Positions 55,671 to 63,663 of a stretch of DNA of 64,000 nucleotides are shown here, piece by piece. Below the pieces are notes generated by a model. It worked only from the letters and a program-made list of their open reading frames with translations, was not told where the DNA came from and made no database searches. Every line of letters starts with the position of its first letter. Positions within the stretch are counted from its first letter, which is position 1. Location of the stretch: assembly GCF_022803015.1 (NCBI RefSeq), contig NZ_JAFKON010000004.1:124001-188000 (forward strand), given 5' to 3'. Made by a program: the position numbers and the translations under genes. The stretch comes from Arthrobacter humicola. GTDB taxonomy: Bacteria; Actinomycetota; Actinomycetes; Actinomycetales; Micrococcaceae.

Positions 55671-58404
55671 CAAGCAGATCACTTCGCGAAGAAACGCCGA
55701 GCTTCGTGAACACCTGGTACAGGTGGCCCTCCACGGTCCTGACGGAAATGCCCACTTCCAGGGCGATGTCCTTGTTGGAGACCCCGTTCCCGGCCAGAGT
55801 GGCAATTTGCCGCTCCCGGTCTGTCAGCAGCGGACCCTTGTTGCGCGGCATGACTGGCAGCGCCGGCACGGACTCCGAGAGGCTCTCCAGCATGCTGTAA
55901 GCGGCGTTGGCGCTGGCGGTCAGCCCGGCGCCCTTCGCGAAGTCGAATGCGAGCGCGGCGCACCGGGCCTGGACGGCGTCCAGTTCGAGCCCCGCGGCCT
56001 GCCCGGCGGCTTCGAGCATGATCGCGGCGTCCTTCTTCCGGCTGCCGACGGCGACCGTCCGGGACAGCTCGGCCAGCGGCCCCTGCCGCAGCCCGGCGAT
56101 TTCCTCCATGAAAAGAAAATCCTTGACGGTGCCGTTGACGGTGGCCCCGAGCATGCAGATGCCGGCCAGGGTGTAGCGGCCCTTCCGGAAATGCTCCTCC
56201 GCGGACCGTATCAACCGGTCCTTGGCCTCGGGGTCACCGAGCCACCGCGACGCCATATCCATGCAGAACTCGGTGGAACTGCCGACCGTGAAGCGGGCCG
56301 GGCCGTCAGCCGAGCGGGCCCGGTCCAGGTAGATCGTGGCCTGGACCGAGTTGCCGGTCTGGGCGTAGGCAAAAGCAGTGGCGGCGTAGGCCTGGCGCAG
56401 GGACTGCAGGCTCGCACGGACCTCCAGCTGGGCGATCGCGGCCAGCAACGGATCCAGAGCCATGTACCCGCGGCCGGCATAGACATAGGCGAGTCCGACG
56501 GCGAGGTCCGTAGCGGCGCTGCCGGAATGCAGCCCGTGCCCGGCCCGGCCGCTCGCGTCCTTGAGCATGTCGATGGCTTGGCGCCACAGGCCCGAGAGGA
56601 GCAGCACGTTGAAAGAGCGCCAGGCGAAGTTTTCCCGGATGCGCGGCACGTTGGACCACTCGCCCAGCTGTCCGCCGATTTCCCGCATGAGTTTGCGGGC
56701 ATCGAGTTCGTGGCCGGTCATGGACCAGGCCTCCATCAGGATGATGGCCGACCTGAGCCGGTGCACGGGATCGGCACCGGGCACGTCCGTGGTGGCCGCG
56801 GTGGTAAGCCGCTCCATCATGGGCTCGAAATCCCCGATGAAAGAGAAATAGTTGAACTCGCACAGATCCAGGCAGAGCCCCGCCCGGGCAAGCGCCGCAG
56901 GGGCGGGGGACGGCTCGTCCAGGCTCAGGTCCTGGAGCCGGACCCTGGCCTGCCCGAGCAGTTCGGGGACCTGGCCGGAGCGGTCGTCCAGCCAGGCCAT
57001 GCAGTCAGCCTTCGCCGCGATGAATTCGGCGAAGTTCTCGGCCGCAAGGCCGTTGACCTGCCGTTCGGAGACGTCGTCCAGCGCGGACATGGCCTGCAGC
57101 GGCAGGCCGAGCTGGAGGTAGGCAGCCGATTTTTGGAGCTGCCCTTCGGCCCATTCAGGATCCGAGGGAGAGAGGCTGCCGGCGCATTTGAGGGCAAATT
57201 TCGGGTCGAAGAGCTTGACGGCGGCACTGGCAGCCGCGACGGCGTGCGCGGGTGCCAGCTGGGCGTGGCAGTCGTGGGTCCACGCCGCGTAGGCCAGCAG
57301 GTCTTCGACTGTCAGCTCGTCCAGTTCATGTTCCTGGTGCCCGGGGACCTTGTCCCGGAGCTCCAGCCGGCGCTCCACGCTGAGCCAGTTGCGGACAATG
57401 TCGCCGAGGTAGCGGTCGCCCAGCGTGACGAGGTGACGGTCAGCGCGGTCGACCACGATCTGGCCGGCCTCTTCCATGTCGGCGATGACACCGGGGCTGT
57501 ACATCCTGGCGAGCCGGGACAGGGGCAGGGTCCGGGCGCAGGAGAGGACGTCGATGACCTCCCGGGCCACGGGTGTTTCCCTGGCATACCTGGCTCGGAC
57601 AATATCCTCCAGCGCCGTGCGGCCATCGAGCACAACCTCATCGAGCAGTGTCCACACGGATCCGGACAGGACAAGGTTTCCGCGTTCGATTTGTTCGGAG
57701 ACGACGGCCTGCAGGAGCGTGGGGCTGCCGCCGACCAGCTGGTGCAGCTGGCTTGCCAGGGCGGTCGAGACCCGATGGCCCAAAGCTGACTGCAGGACCT
57801 CCAGCGTCTCGAGCTCGGTCAGGTTGGCGAGCCGGACCTCGGCGAGCTGGCCGGAAGTGATGAGCCAGTAGAAATCGGGCGGAAGGTCAGTGGTGCGCTG
57901 GGCCGTTGCGATCAACCGGGCGGTCCGGGTCTGCAGCAGGTTGAGCAGGACCCCGGTGCTGAGTTCATCGAGGGCGCCGGCGTTGTCGAGCAGGATCACG
58001 CACTGGCGCCCGGCGGCGTCGTCGCGGATCAGCGAGGTAATGCCGTGCAGGATGGCGGTCGGCGAGCCCAGGGAACTCTGCGGGAGCCGCGCAAGGGTGA
58101 AGGCGAGGCAGCCGTATGGCGTTGCCGACCCCGGCCCTGAACTGCGGAGCTGGATGGTGTACACCTCGGGGCCGAAGCCCGCGAGGGCGGTCCTGCCGAC
58201 AAGCGTTTTGCCCACGCCGCGGTCGCCCGTGATGACGACGCCCATCCGGTCCTGGGCAAGCAGTTCCTGGCGGACACGCTCAGCATCAGCGTTCCGCGCC
58301 AAACCGGACCAGCCGTGTCTCGCGACCTGGCCGGCAGCATGTTCTTCTTCGGCGGGTGCCAATGTAGTGGAAACATTCCCCCAGCCCAGCGAATCCCTCG
58401 ACAT
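55660..58404 (-). CDS. LAL-type (STAND ATPase) LuxR-family regulator, array member 1
   Basis: 914 residues; ATG at 58404 with GAAGGAAA just upstream, in preference to an earlier start at 58452. Walker A GDRGVGKT at 60-67. The Walker B region reads VILLDNAGALDE (D140-N141), lacking both the second acid and the His of the common DDAH motif. A ~650-residue helical sensor region follows, then an HTH with LLTDRERQIATLAGNGVSNK and SVRTVEGHLYQVFTKLGV. First gene of the array, 239 bp downstream of pth, with its own upstream region. Confidence 0.9.
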   Translation of the reverse strand: MSRDSLGWGNVSTTLAPAEEEHAAGQVARHGWSGLARNADAERVRQELLAQDRMGVVITGDRGVGKTLVGRTALAGFGPEVYTIQLRSSGPGSATPYGCLAFTLARLPQSSLGSPTAILHGITSLIRDDAAGRQCVILLDNAGALDELSTGVLLNLLQTRTARLIATAQRTTDLPPDFYWLITSGQLAEVRLANLTELETLEVLQSALGHRVSTALASQLHQLVGGSPTLLQAVVSEQIERGNLVLSGSVWTLLDEVVLDGRTALEDIVRARYARETPVAREVIDVLSCARTLPLSRLARMYSPGVIADMEEAGQIVVDRADRHLVTLGDRYLGDIVRNWLSVERRLELRDKVPGHQEHELDELTVEDLLAYAAWTHDCHAQLAPAHAVAAASAAVKLFDPKFALKCAGSLSPSDPEWAEGQLQKSAAYLQLGLPLQAMSALDDVSERQVNGLAAENFAEFIAAKADCMAWLDDRSGQVPELLGQARVRLQDLSLDEPSPAPAALARAGLCLDLCEFNYFSFIGDFEPMMERLTTAATTDVPGADPVHRLRSAIILMEAWSMTGHELDARKLMREIGGQLGEWSNVPRIRENFAWRSFNVLLLSGLWRQAIDMLKDASGRAGHGLHSGSAATDLAVGLAYVYAGRGYMALDPLLAAIAQLEVRASLQSLRQAYAATAFAYAQTGNSVQATIYLDRARSADGPARFTVGSSTEFCMDMASRWLGDPEAKDRLIRSAEEHFRKGRYTLAGICMLGATVNGTVKDFLFMEEIAGLRQGPLAELSRTVAVGSRKKDAAIMLEAAGQAAGLELDAVQARCAALAFDFAKGAGLTASANAAYSMLESLSESVPALPVMPRNKGPLLTDRERQIATLAGNGVSNKDIALEVGISVRTVEGHLYQVFTKLGVSSRSDLLGLI

Positions 58405-58643
58405 GTAGTTTCCTTCGTACCGCTTTGCAGACAGCAACCCCGAACTGCCCACTTAGAAGTAGCGTATCCCTATCTCCCGACGTGAGAGTAGACAGATCAT
58501 AGCTGGAATGCGGAAAGCTTGGAAAGGAAACACGCAATCCGCATGCAACTTAGTCGCCGCCTGCCTGCCGCGGGCCCGGGCCGGCCCACGGTCGGGGCGT
58601 TTAGGCTGCGTGTTATTTTGCCTGCGTTTACGTCCAAGAGGGG

Positions 58644-59231
58644 TTACGTCGCCTTGGCGGGGTGGAACTTTTGTTGGGCGGCGGTGAGGCCGTCCCGGAC
58701 CAGGACTTCGACGGCGTCGGCAGCTGAGTCGATGAGGAAGGGCAGTTCCTTTTTCTCCGGCGCGGAAAAGTCACGCAGGACAAAGTCCGCGGTCTCCATC
58801 CGTCCGGGCGGACGCCCGACGCCCACCCGCACGCGCAGGTAGTCCTTGGTGGCCAGGGCCTTGGAGATGTCGCGCAGTCCGTTGTGGCCGCCTTCGCCGC
58901 CGCCGATCTTGAGCCGCACGGTGTCGAAGGGGATGTCGATCTCGTCATGGACGGCAATGACATGGGCCGGATCGATGCCGAAGAACTGGGCCAGGGCAGA
59001 CACCGGGCCGCCGGAGACGTTCATGTATGACAGCGGCTTGGCCAGCACGATCCGGGGTCCGCCGATGCCCAGACGCCCTTCGAGGACCTGGGCACGCGAT
59101 TTGTGCGATTTGAAGCCACCGCCGACGCGCGAGGCGAGTTCGTCCAGGACCATCTGGCCGACGTTGTGCCGGTTGTGGCTGTACTCGGATCCGGGGTTGC
59201 CAAGGCCTACGATCAGCCAGGTGTCGGTCAT
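58644..59231 (-). CDS. pth: Peptidyl-tRNA hydrolase
   Basis: 195 residues. Catalytic His22 and neighbours in GLGNPGSEYSHNRHNVGQM, AVHDEIDIPFDTVRLK with the catalytic Asp, and GGEGGHNGLRDI. It recycles peptidyl-tRNA released from stalled ribosomes. It lies in the conserved order glmU-prs-rplY-pth on the minus strand, 193 bp after rplY. Confidence 0.96.
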   Translation of the reverse strand: MTDTWLIVGLGNPGSEYSHNRHNVGQMVLDELASRVGGGFKSHKSRAQVLEGRLGIGGPRIVLAKPLSYMNVSGGPVSALAQFFGIDPAHVIAVHDEIDIPFDTVRLKIGGGEGGHNGLRDISKALATKDYLRVRVGVGRPPGRMETADFVLRDFSAPEKKELPFLIDSAADAVEVLVRDGLTAAQQKFHPAKAT

Positions 59232-59261
59232 GGGTCAGTCCTTCGGTGGGACGCGGCCGGG

Positions 59262-59330
59262 GGCGCGGCCAGTGGGGCGGGGCAAGTGGGGCGGGTCAGG
59301 TGGGTCGGGGCAAGTGGGGCGGGGCGGGCA
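59262..59330. repeat. G-rich degenerate tandem repeat upstream of pth
   Basis: On the plus strand, units like GTGGGGCGGG(G/T)CA recur about five times, giving many runs of three to four G. The pth transcript would carry the C-rich complement; the plus strand could form a quadruplex. Confidence 0.6.
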
Positions 59331-59375
59331 GCCGGCTACGGGGCGCGTACGGCGCGGGCTACGGCACCAGAGACG

Positions 59376-59410
59376 ACGGCGGCCGGGCCCCTGAGGGACC
59401 CGGCCGCCGT
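59376..59410. terminator. GC-rich hairpin after rplY
   Basis: ACGGCGGCCGGG and CCCGGCCGCCGT pair over 12 bp, with one mismatch and three further pairs (16-nt arms), loop TGA. It starts 14 nt after the rplY stop. There is no T-run on the minus strand, so termination strength is uncertain. Confidence 0.55.
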
Positions 59411-59424
59411 AAAATTCGCCGGAA

Positions 59425-60024
59425 TTACTCGGCTGCTGCTTCGGCCGACGGTGCGGCTGCTTCGCCTTCTTCGCCCTCTTCGACGTTTTCGGTGGCCTCG
59501 GAGATGTTGACGACGAGTGCTTCGGGGTCGGCCAGCAGGGTAGCACCCTTCGGCAGGACGAGGTCGGAAGCGTGGATGTGCTCGCCGGCGCTACGGCCTT
59601 CGATGCTGACCTCGATGGCGGTCGGCAGGTGGGTTGCCTCGGCCTCGACGGAAACGACCGTCATTTCCAGGTTGTGGACGTTGCCCGGAGCCAGCTCGCC
59701 GCTGAGGTGAACGGGCACGTCAACGGTGACCTTCTCGCCGGTGCGGACGGTCAGCAGGTCGAGGTGCTCGATGATCTGCTTGATCGGGTTGCGCTGGATG
59801 TCCTTGACGAGGGCCAGGTGCTGCTCGCCGTCGATGTCCAGGGTCAGCAGGGCGTTGGCGGTGCGGACGGCCAGGGTGGTGGCCTTCGCCGGCAGGGTGA
59901 TGTGGATCGGCTCGGCACCGTGGCCGTAGATGACGGCCGGGATCAGGTTGGCCATGCGGGCGCGGCGGGCGAAGCCCTTGCCGAATTCGGTGCGGACTTC
60001 TGCTGCGAGCTTCTGCTCAGACAT
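59425..60024 (-). CDS. rplY: 50S ribosomal protein L25/Ctc
   Basis: 199 residues; ATG at 60024 preceded by GAGGAGA. The N-terminal 5S-rRNA-binding L25 domain (about 1-95: VRTEFGKGFARRARMANLIP, AVIYGHG, LVKDIQRNPIKQIIEHLDLL) is followed by the CTC-type beta domain and a Glu/Ala-rich acidic tail. The long Ctc form is usual in actinobacteria. It lies between prs and pth. Confidence 0.96.
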   Translation of the reverse strand: MSEQKLAAEVRTEFGKGFARRARMANLIPAVIYGHGAEPIHITLPAKATTLAVRTANALLTLDIDGEQHLALVKDIQRNPIKQIIEHLDLLTVRTGEKVTVDVPVHLSGELAPGNVHNLEMTVVSVEAEATHLPTAIEVSIEGRSAGEHIHASDLVLPKGATLLADPEALVVNISEATENVEEGEEGEAAAPSAEAAAE

Positions 60025-60247
60025 GGATATCTCCTCGTGGGATTTCAAGCTGTGGGACTAAACGGTGTTCAGCAAGGGCGGAGGTCTGTTTACGACCTTC
60101 AACGCCGGGCTGCCGTGCGGCTGCCCTTCAGAAGGAGATTCAGACCCAGTCGATTACGGAGACCAGCAGTCCGGGTTCCGATTAATTCACATCAATACGG
60201 AATGCCGGCGCTCTCCCTCGCCAAGGTTTCGGTACAAGGCTACCAGC

Positions 60248-60278
60248 GGAGGGACCGGTTTCTGAAACCGGGCCCTCC
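60248..60278 (-). terminator. Hairpin after prs
   Basis: GGAGGG(A)CCGGTTT pairs with AAACCGG(G)CCCTCC: 13 bp, one mismatch, loop CTG, 11 nt downstream of the prs stop. No long T-run. Confidence 0.6.
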
Positions 60279-60288
60279 GCCGGCCGGC

Positions 60289-61269
60289 TTAGGCCTGGCC
60301 GTCGAACAGGCTGGTGACGGAGCCGTCGTCGAACACTTCACGGATGGCGCGCGCGATCAGCGGCGCGATGGAGAGCACGGTCAGCTGGGGGAAGCGCTTG
60401 TCCGCGGTGATCGGCAGCGTGTTGGTGACCACCACTTCGCGGGCGCCGGACTCGGACAGCCTGCGGGCCGCCGGATCGGAGAACACGGCATGGGTCGCGG
60501 CGATGATGACATCCTTGGCGCCGGCGTTCTTGAGCACCTGGACGGCGCCGGAGATGGTTCCGCCGGTATCGATCATGTCGTCGATCAGGACGCAGGTGCG
60601 GCCTTCAATCTGGCCCACGACCGTCTTGGAGACGGCCTGGTTGGGCACGGTGAGGTCCCGGCTCTTGTGCACGAACGCCAGCGGCGCGCCGCCGAGGCGC
60701 TCGGCCCACTGCTCGGCCACGCGGACGCGGCCGGTGTCCGGCGAGACGACCGTGACCTTGTCCGAGCCGACCCGGGTGCGGATGTAGTCGGCCAGGAGCG
60801 GAATGGCCATCAGGTGGTCCACGGGGCCGTCGAAGAAGCCCTGGATCTGGGAAGTGTGCAGGTCCACGCTCATGATCCGGTCGGCGCCGGCGGTCTTGTA
60901 CAGATCGGCGACGAGGCGTGCCGAGATCGGCTCGCGGCCACGGCCCTTCTTGTCCTGCCGGGCGTAGGGGTAGAACGGGGACACCACAGTGATGCGCTTG
61001 GCGGAGGCCCGCTTGAGCGAATCGATCATGATCAGCTGTTCCATGAGCCAGTTGTTCAACGGGGCCGGGTGGGCCTGGATCACGAAGGCGTCGGTGCCTC
61101 GGACGCTCTCGCCGGCCCGCACGTAGATCTCGCCGTTGGCGAAGTCGTAGGCGTCCAGGGGCAGCAGCTCGGTGCCGAGCTCCTTCGCGATCTCCTTCGC
61201 CAGCTCAGGGTGCGCGCGCCCCGCGGCCAGCACCAGCTTCTTCTCGCCGTGTGCCGTAATTTCGCTCAT
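60289..61269 (-). CDS. prs: Ribose-phosphate pyrophosphokinase
   Basis: 326 residues from ATG at 61269; the frame upstream of this overlaps glmU and is spurious. FANGEIYVRAGESVRGTDAF, the flexible catalytic loop FYPYARQDKKGRGREPISAR, and the PRPP-binding loop VLIDDMIDTGGTISGAV. It makes PRPP for nucleotide, His and Trp synthesis. It starts 5 nt after the glmU stop, so the two are one operon. Confidence 0.96.
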   Translation of the reverse strand: MSEITAHGEKKLVLAAGRAHPELAKEIAKELGTELLPLDAYDFANGEIYVRAGESVRGTDAFVIQAHPAPLNNWLMEQLIMIDSLKRASAKRITVVSPFYPYARQDKKGRGREPISARLVADLYKTAGADRIMSVDLHTSQIQGFFDGPVDHLMAIPLLADYIRTRVGSDKVTVVSPDTGRVRVAEQWAERLGGAPLAFVHKSRDLTVPNQAVSKTVVGQIEGRTCVLIDDMIDTGGTISGAVQVLKNAGAKDVIIAATHAVFSDPAARRLSESGAREVVVTNTLPITADKRFPQLTVLSIAPLIARAIREVFDDGSVTSLFDGQA

Positions 61270-61274
61270 GATTG

Positions 61275-62786
61275 CTAGCCCTCTTCTGTCGGTGCCGGAG
61301 TAGTGGAGGATGTTGGGGCGGCGCCCGCAGCGGAATCCACCGCGGCAGCGGACTCGGCCAGGGCGGCGGAAACGGAACCGGGGCGGTTGGACGCAACCCA
61401 GCCGTCCGAGTTCCGCTGCTTGGCCAGGGTGACGGCGAGGGCGCCGGCCGGGACGTCCTTGCGGATGATCGCACCGGCGCCGCTGTAGGCGCCGTCGCCC
61501 ACGCGCACGGGGGCCACGAACACGGTGTTCGAACCGGTGCGCACACCCGAGCCGATCACCGTACGGTGCTTCTTCTCGCCGTCGTAGTTGGCCGTGATGT
61601 TGCCGCAGCCGATGTTGGTGTCCTCGCCGATCTCCGCGTCCCCGGCGTAGCCGAGGTGGGACAGCTTCGAGCCGCGGCCGATCGTGACGTTCTTGGTTTC
61701 GTAGAACGCGCCGATCTTGCCGGTCTCGCCCAGGACGGTGCCCGGGCGCAGGTAGGTGAAGGGGCCCACGCTGGCGCGCGCCCCGATCGTGGAGCCGGAG
61801 CCATGGGTGCGGATCACCGTGGCGCCCTCGCCCACCATGACGTCGGTCAACGTGGTGTCCGGGCCGACCACGGCGTCGCGCGCCACCGTGGTGCTGCCGT
61901 GCAGCTGCGTATTGGGCAGGAGCCGGACGTCCTCGTCGAGCGTCACCGTGGCGTCGATCCACGTCGTGGCGGGATCCACGACGGTCACGCCGGCGCGCAT
62001 CCAGGCTTCGAGGGTGCGGCGGTTGAGTTCAGCGCCGAGCGCCGAGAGCTGGACGCGGTCGTTGGCGCCCTCCACCTGCCAGCGGTCTTCGGTGACGACG
62101 GCGGCGACGCGGCCGCCCGCGGCGCGGGCCAGGGCCAGGACATCGGTGAGGTACTTTTCGCCCTGGGCGTTGTCCGTGGTGACGTGGACCAGCGCGTCGC
62201 GCAGGACGGCGGCGTCGAAGGCGTAGATGCCGGAGTTGACCTCACGGATTTCGCGTTCGGCGCTGGTGGCGTCCTTGTGTTCGCGGATTCCCGTGACGGT
62301 TCCGTCTGCTGCGCGGAGGATGCGACCGTAGCCGGTGGCGTCCTCGAGCACGGCGGTGAGGACGGTGACGGCGTTGCCCTCGGCCTCGTGGGCGGCGACG
62401 AGCTCGCCGAGCAGGCCGCCGGTGAGCAGCGGGACGTCGCCGTACGTGACCACGACCGTTCCGCCCAGCCGTCCTTGGGGGTCGAGCGTGTCGAGCGCTT
62501 CCAGTGCCGCCTCGACCGCGCGGCCGGTGCCGGGCACATCGTCCTGGTCCACAATCAGGGCTTTCGGATCGAGGGCGGAGACGTGGGCGGCTACGAGGTC
62601 GCGTTCATGCCGGACCACCAGGGCCAACTCGCGGGGGCTGATACTGCGGGCCGCCTGGAGCGCGTGGCCGACCAGCGAGCGGCCGCCAATCTCATGGAGA
62701 ATCTTGGGGGTACGGGATTTCATCCGGGTACCGGCCCCTGCAGCTAGGACGATCACGGCGGCTGGGCCAGTATTCTCGGGGCTCAC
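61275..62786 (-). CDS. glmU: Bifunctional GlmU: GlcNAc-1-phosphate uridyltransferase / glucosamine-1-phosphate acetyltransferase
   Basis: 503 residues from GTG at 62786 with AGGAGA upstream. The uridyltransferase domain (about 1-240) starts VIVLAAGAGTRMKSRTPKIL and has VVTYGDVPLLTGG. The left-handed beta-helix acetyltransferase (about 260-465) has GRGSKLSHLGYAGDAEIGED and NYDGEKKHRT. The tail is Ala/Ser/Thr-rich. It makes UDP-GlcNAc for peptidoglycan. The tRNA-Gln gene lies just upstream, an order conserved in actinobacteria. Confidence 0.96.
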   Translation of the reverse strand: MSPENTGPAAVIVLAAGAGTRMKSRTPKILHEIGGRSLVGHALQAARSISPRELALVVRHERDLVAAHVSALDPKALIVDQDDVPGTGRAVEAALEALDTLDPQGRLGGTVVVTYGDVPLLTGGLLGELVAAHEAEGNAVTVLTAVLEDATGYGRILRAADGTVTGIREHKDATSAEREIREVNSGIYAFDAAVLRDALVHVTTDNAQGEKYLTDVLALARAAGGRVAAVVTEDRWQVEGANDRVQLSALGAELNRRTLEAWMRAGVTVVDPATTWIDATVTLDEDVRLLPNTQLHGSTTVARDAVVGPDTTLTDVMVGEGATVIRTHGSGSTIGARASVGPFTYLRPGTVLGETGKIGAFYETKNVTIGRGSKLSHLGYAGDAEIGEDTNIGCGNITANYDGEKKHRTVIGSGVRTGSNTVFVAPVRVGDGAYSGAGAIIRKDVPAGALAVTLAKQRNSDGWVASNRPGSVSAALAESAAAVDSAAGAAPTSSTTPAPTEEG

Positions 62787-62830
62787 GTATTGGCTCTCCT
62801 TGCTTGGTTGCGCAGTGTGTCTCGCCAAGT

Positions 62831-62901
62831 TCCGCCCATAGGACTCGAACCTATACTCCACGGCTCCAAAGGCCGGGGTGCTGCCATTACACCAGAGCGG
62901 A
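62831..62901 (-). tRNA. tRNA-Gln (anticodon TTG)
   Basis: 71 nt without CCA. On the minus strand the acceptor arms TCCGCTC/GGGCGGA pair (one G-U), the D-arm contains GTGTAATGGCAGCAC, the anticodon loop is CTTTGGA giving anticodon TTG, and the T-arm contains GGTTCGAGTCC. Position directly upstream of glmU agrees with other actinobacteria. Confidence 0.93.
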
Positions 62902-62990
62902 CCGTGCCCAGGCTTGACCTGTGGCACGAGAATCAATTCTGCCACGAAGGTTGATGCTCGTGCGACTCAGCGCCGCGGAAGGGGCGGGCA

Positions 62991-63054
62991 GGCGCGGGTG
63001 GGCGCGGGTGGGCGCGGGTGGGCGCGGGTGGGCGCGGGTGGGCGCGGGTGGGCG
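62991..63054. repeat. 10-bp tandem repeat, six copies
   Basis: GGCGCGGGTG is repeated exactly six times (62991-63050), then a partial GGCG. It lies between the tRNA gene and the palindrome array. Perfect short copies suggest recent slippage expansion. Confidence 0.93.
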
Positions 63055-63070
63055 GTGCGGCCGGCGCCAC

Positions 63071-63647
63071 GGGACATGCCCATTCTTGGTCTGCGCGGCC
63101 GGACATGTGCCGCAGGATTCACGCGTTCCGTGGAACGTGCCTTCCTGGGCGTGCGCAGAGACCCCGTCCCCTAAGCGGGACATGCCCAGCGTTGGTCCCG
63201 AGCAACGGACACAATGCCAATATGCCCATCCCTGGCCCGCGCCGAGGGACATGCCCTGCGGGATTTCGGCCCTCAAAGGGACATGTCCAGCGGCGGGTGC
63301 TCACGCTGGGCATGTCCCGCGGGATTCACGCGTTCCGCGGAACGTGCCTTCCCGGGCGTGCGCCGCGACCCCATTCCCTACGCGGGACATGCCCAGTGCT
63401 GGTCCCGATCAATGGACACAATGCCAATATGCCCATCCCTGGCCCGCGCCCAGCGACATGCCCAGCGGGATTTGAGCCCTGCAAGGGACATGTCCAATAC
63501 TGGCCCGCGCCGAGGAACATGCCCAGCGGAAATTCAGCCCTGCAAGGGACATGTCCCGTGCTGGCCCGCGCCGAGGGACATGTCCCGCGGGTTTTGAGGG
63601 CTGCAAGGGACATGTCCATCGGTGGGTGCTCACGCTGGGCATGTCCC
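63071..63647. repeat. Array of CATG-centred palindromes (consensus GGGACATGTCCC), non-coding
   Basis: Fourteen copies or close variants, with CATG cores at 63075, 63104, 63181, 63250, 63282, 63311, 63388, 63457, 63489, 63518, 63550, 63579, 63611 and 63640. Core spacings are 29, 77, 69, 32, 29, 77, 69, 32, 29, 32, 29, 32, 29 bp. So two palindromes make a 61-bp unit, and a 207-bp unit (63115-63321, repeated from 63322) contains 77+69+32+29. Between cores, conserved words include ATTCACGCGTTCCGnGGAACG and CTGGCCCGCGCC. Reading frames across it encode only reflections of the repeat. It occupies the spacer between the ABC-F gene and tRNA-Gln. Confidence 0.92.
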
Positions 63648-63663
63648 GGGGATGGGCAGGAGG

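Noticed and set aside
62831..62901. tRNA-Trp on the plus strand (CTCCAAA loop)
   Set aside because: The T-arm GGTTCGAGTCC and acceptor pairing are only correct on the minus strand, which gives anticodon TTG (Gln).
63071..63647. CRISPR array
   Set aside because: Repeats are 11-12-bp palindromes and the intervening DNA is itself repeated; there are no unique spacers and no cas genes.
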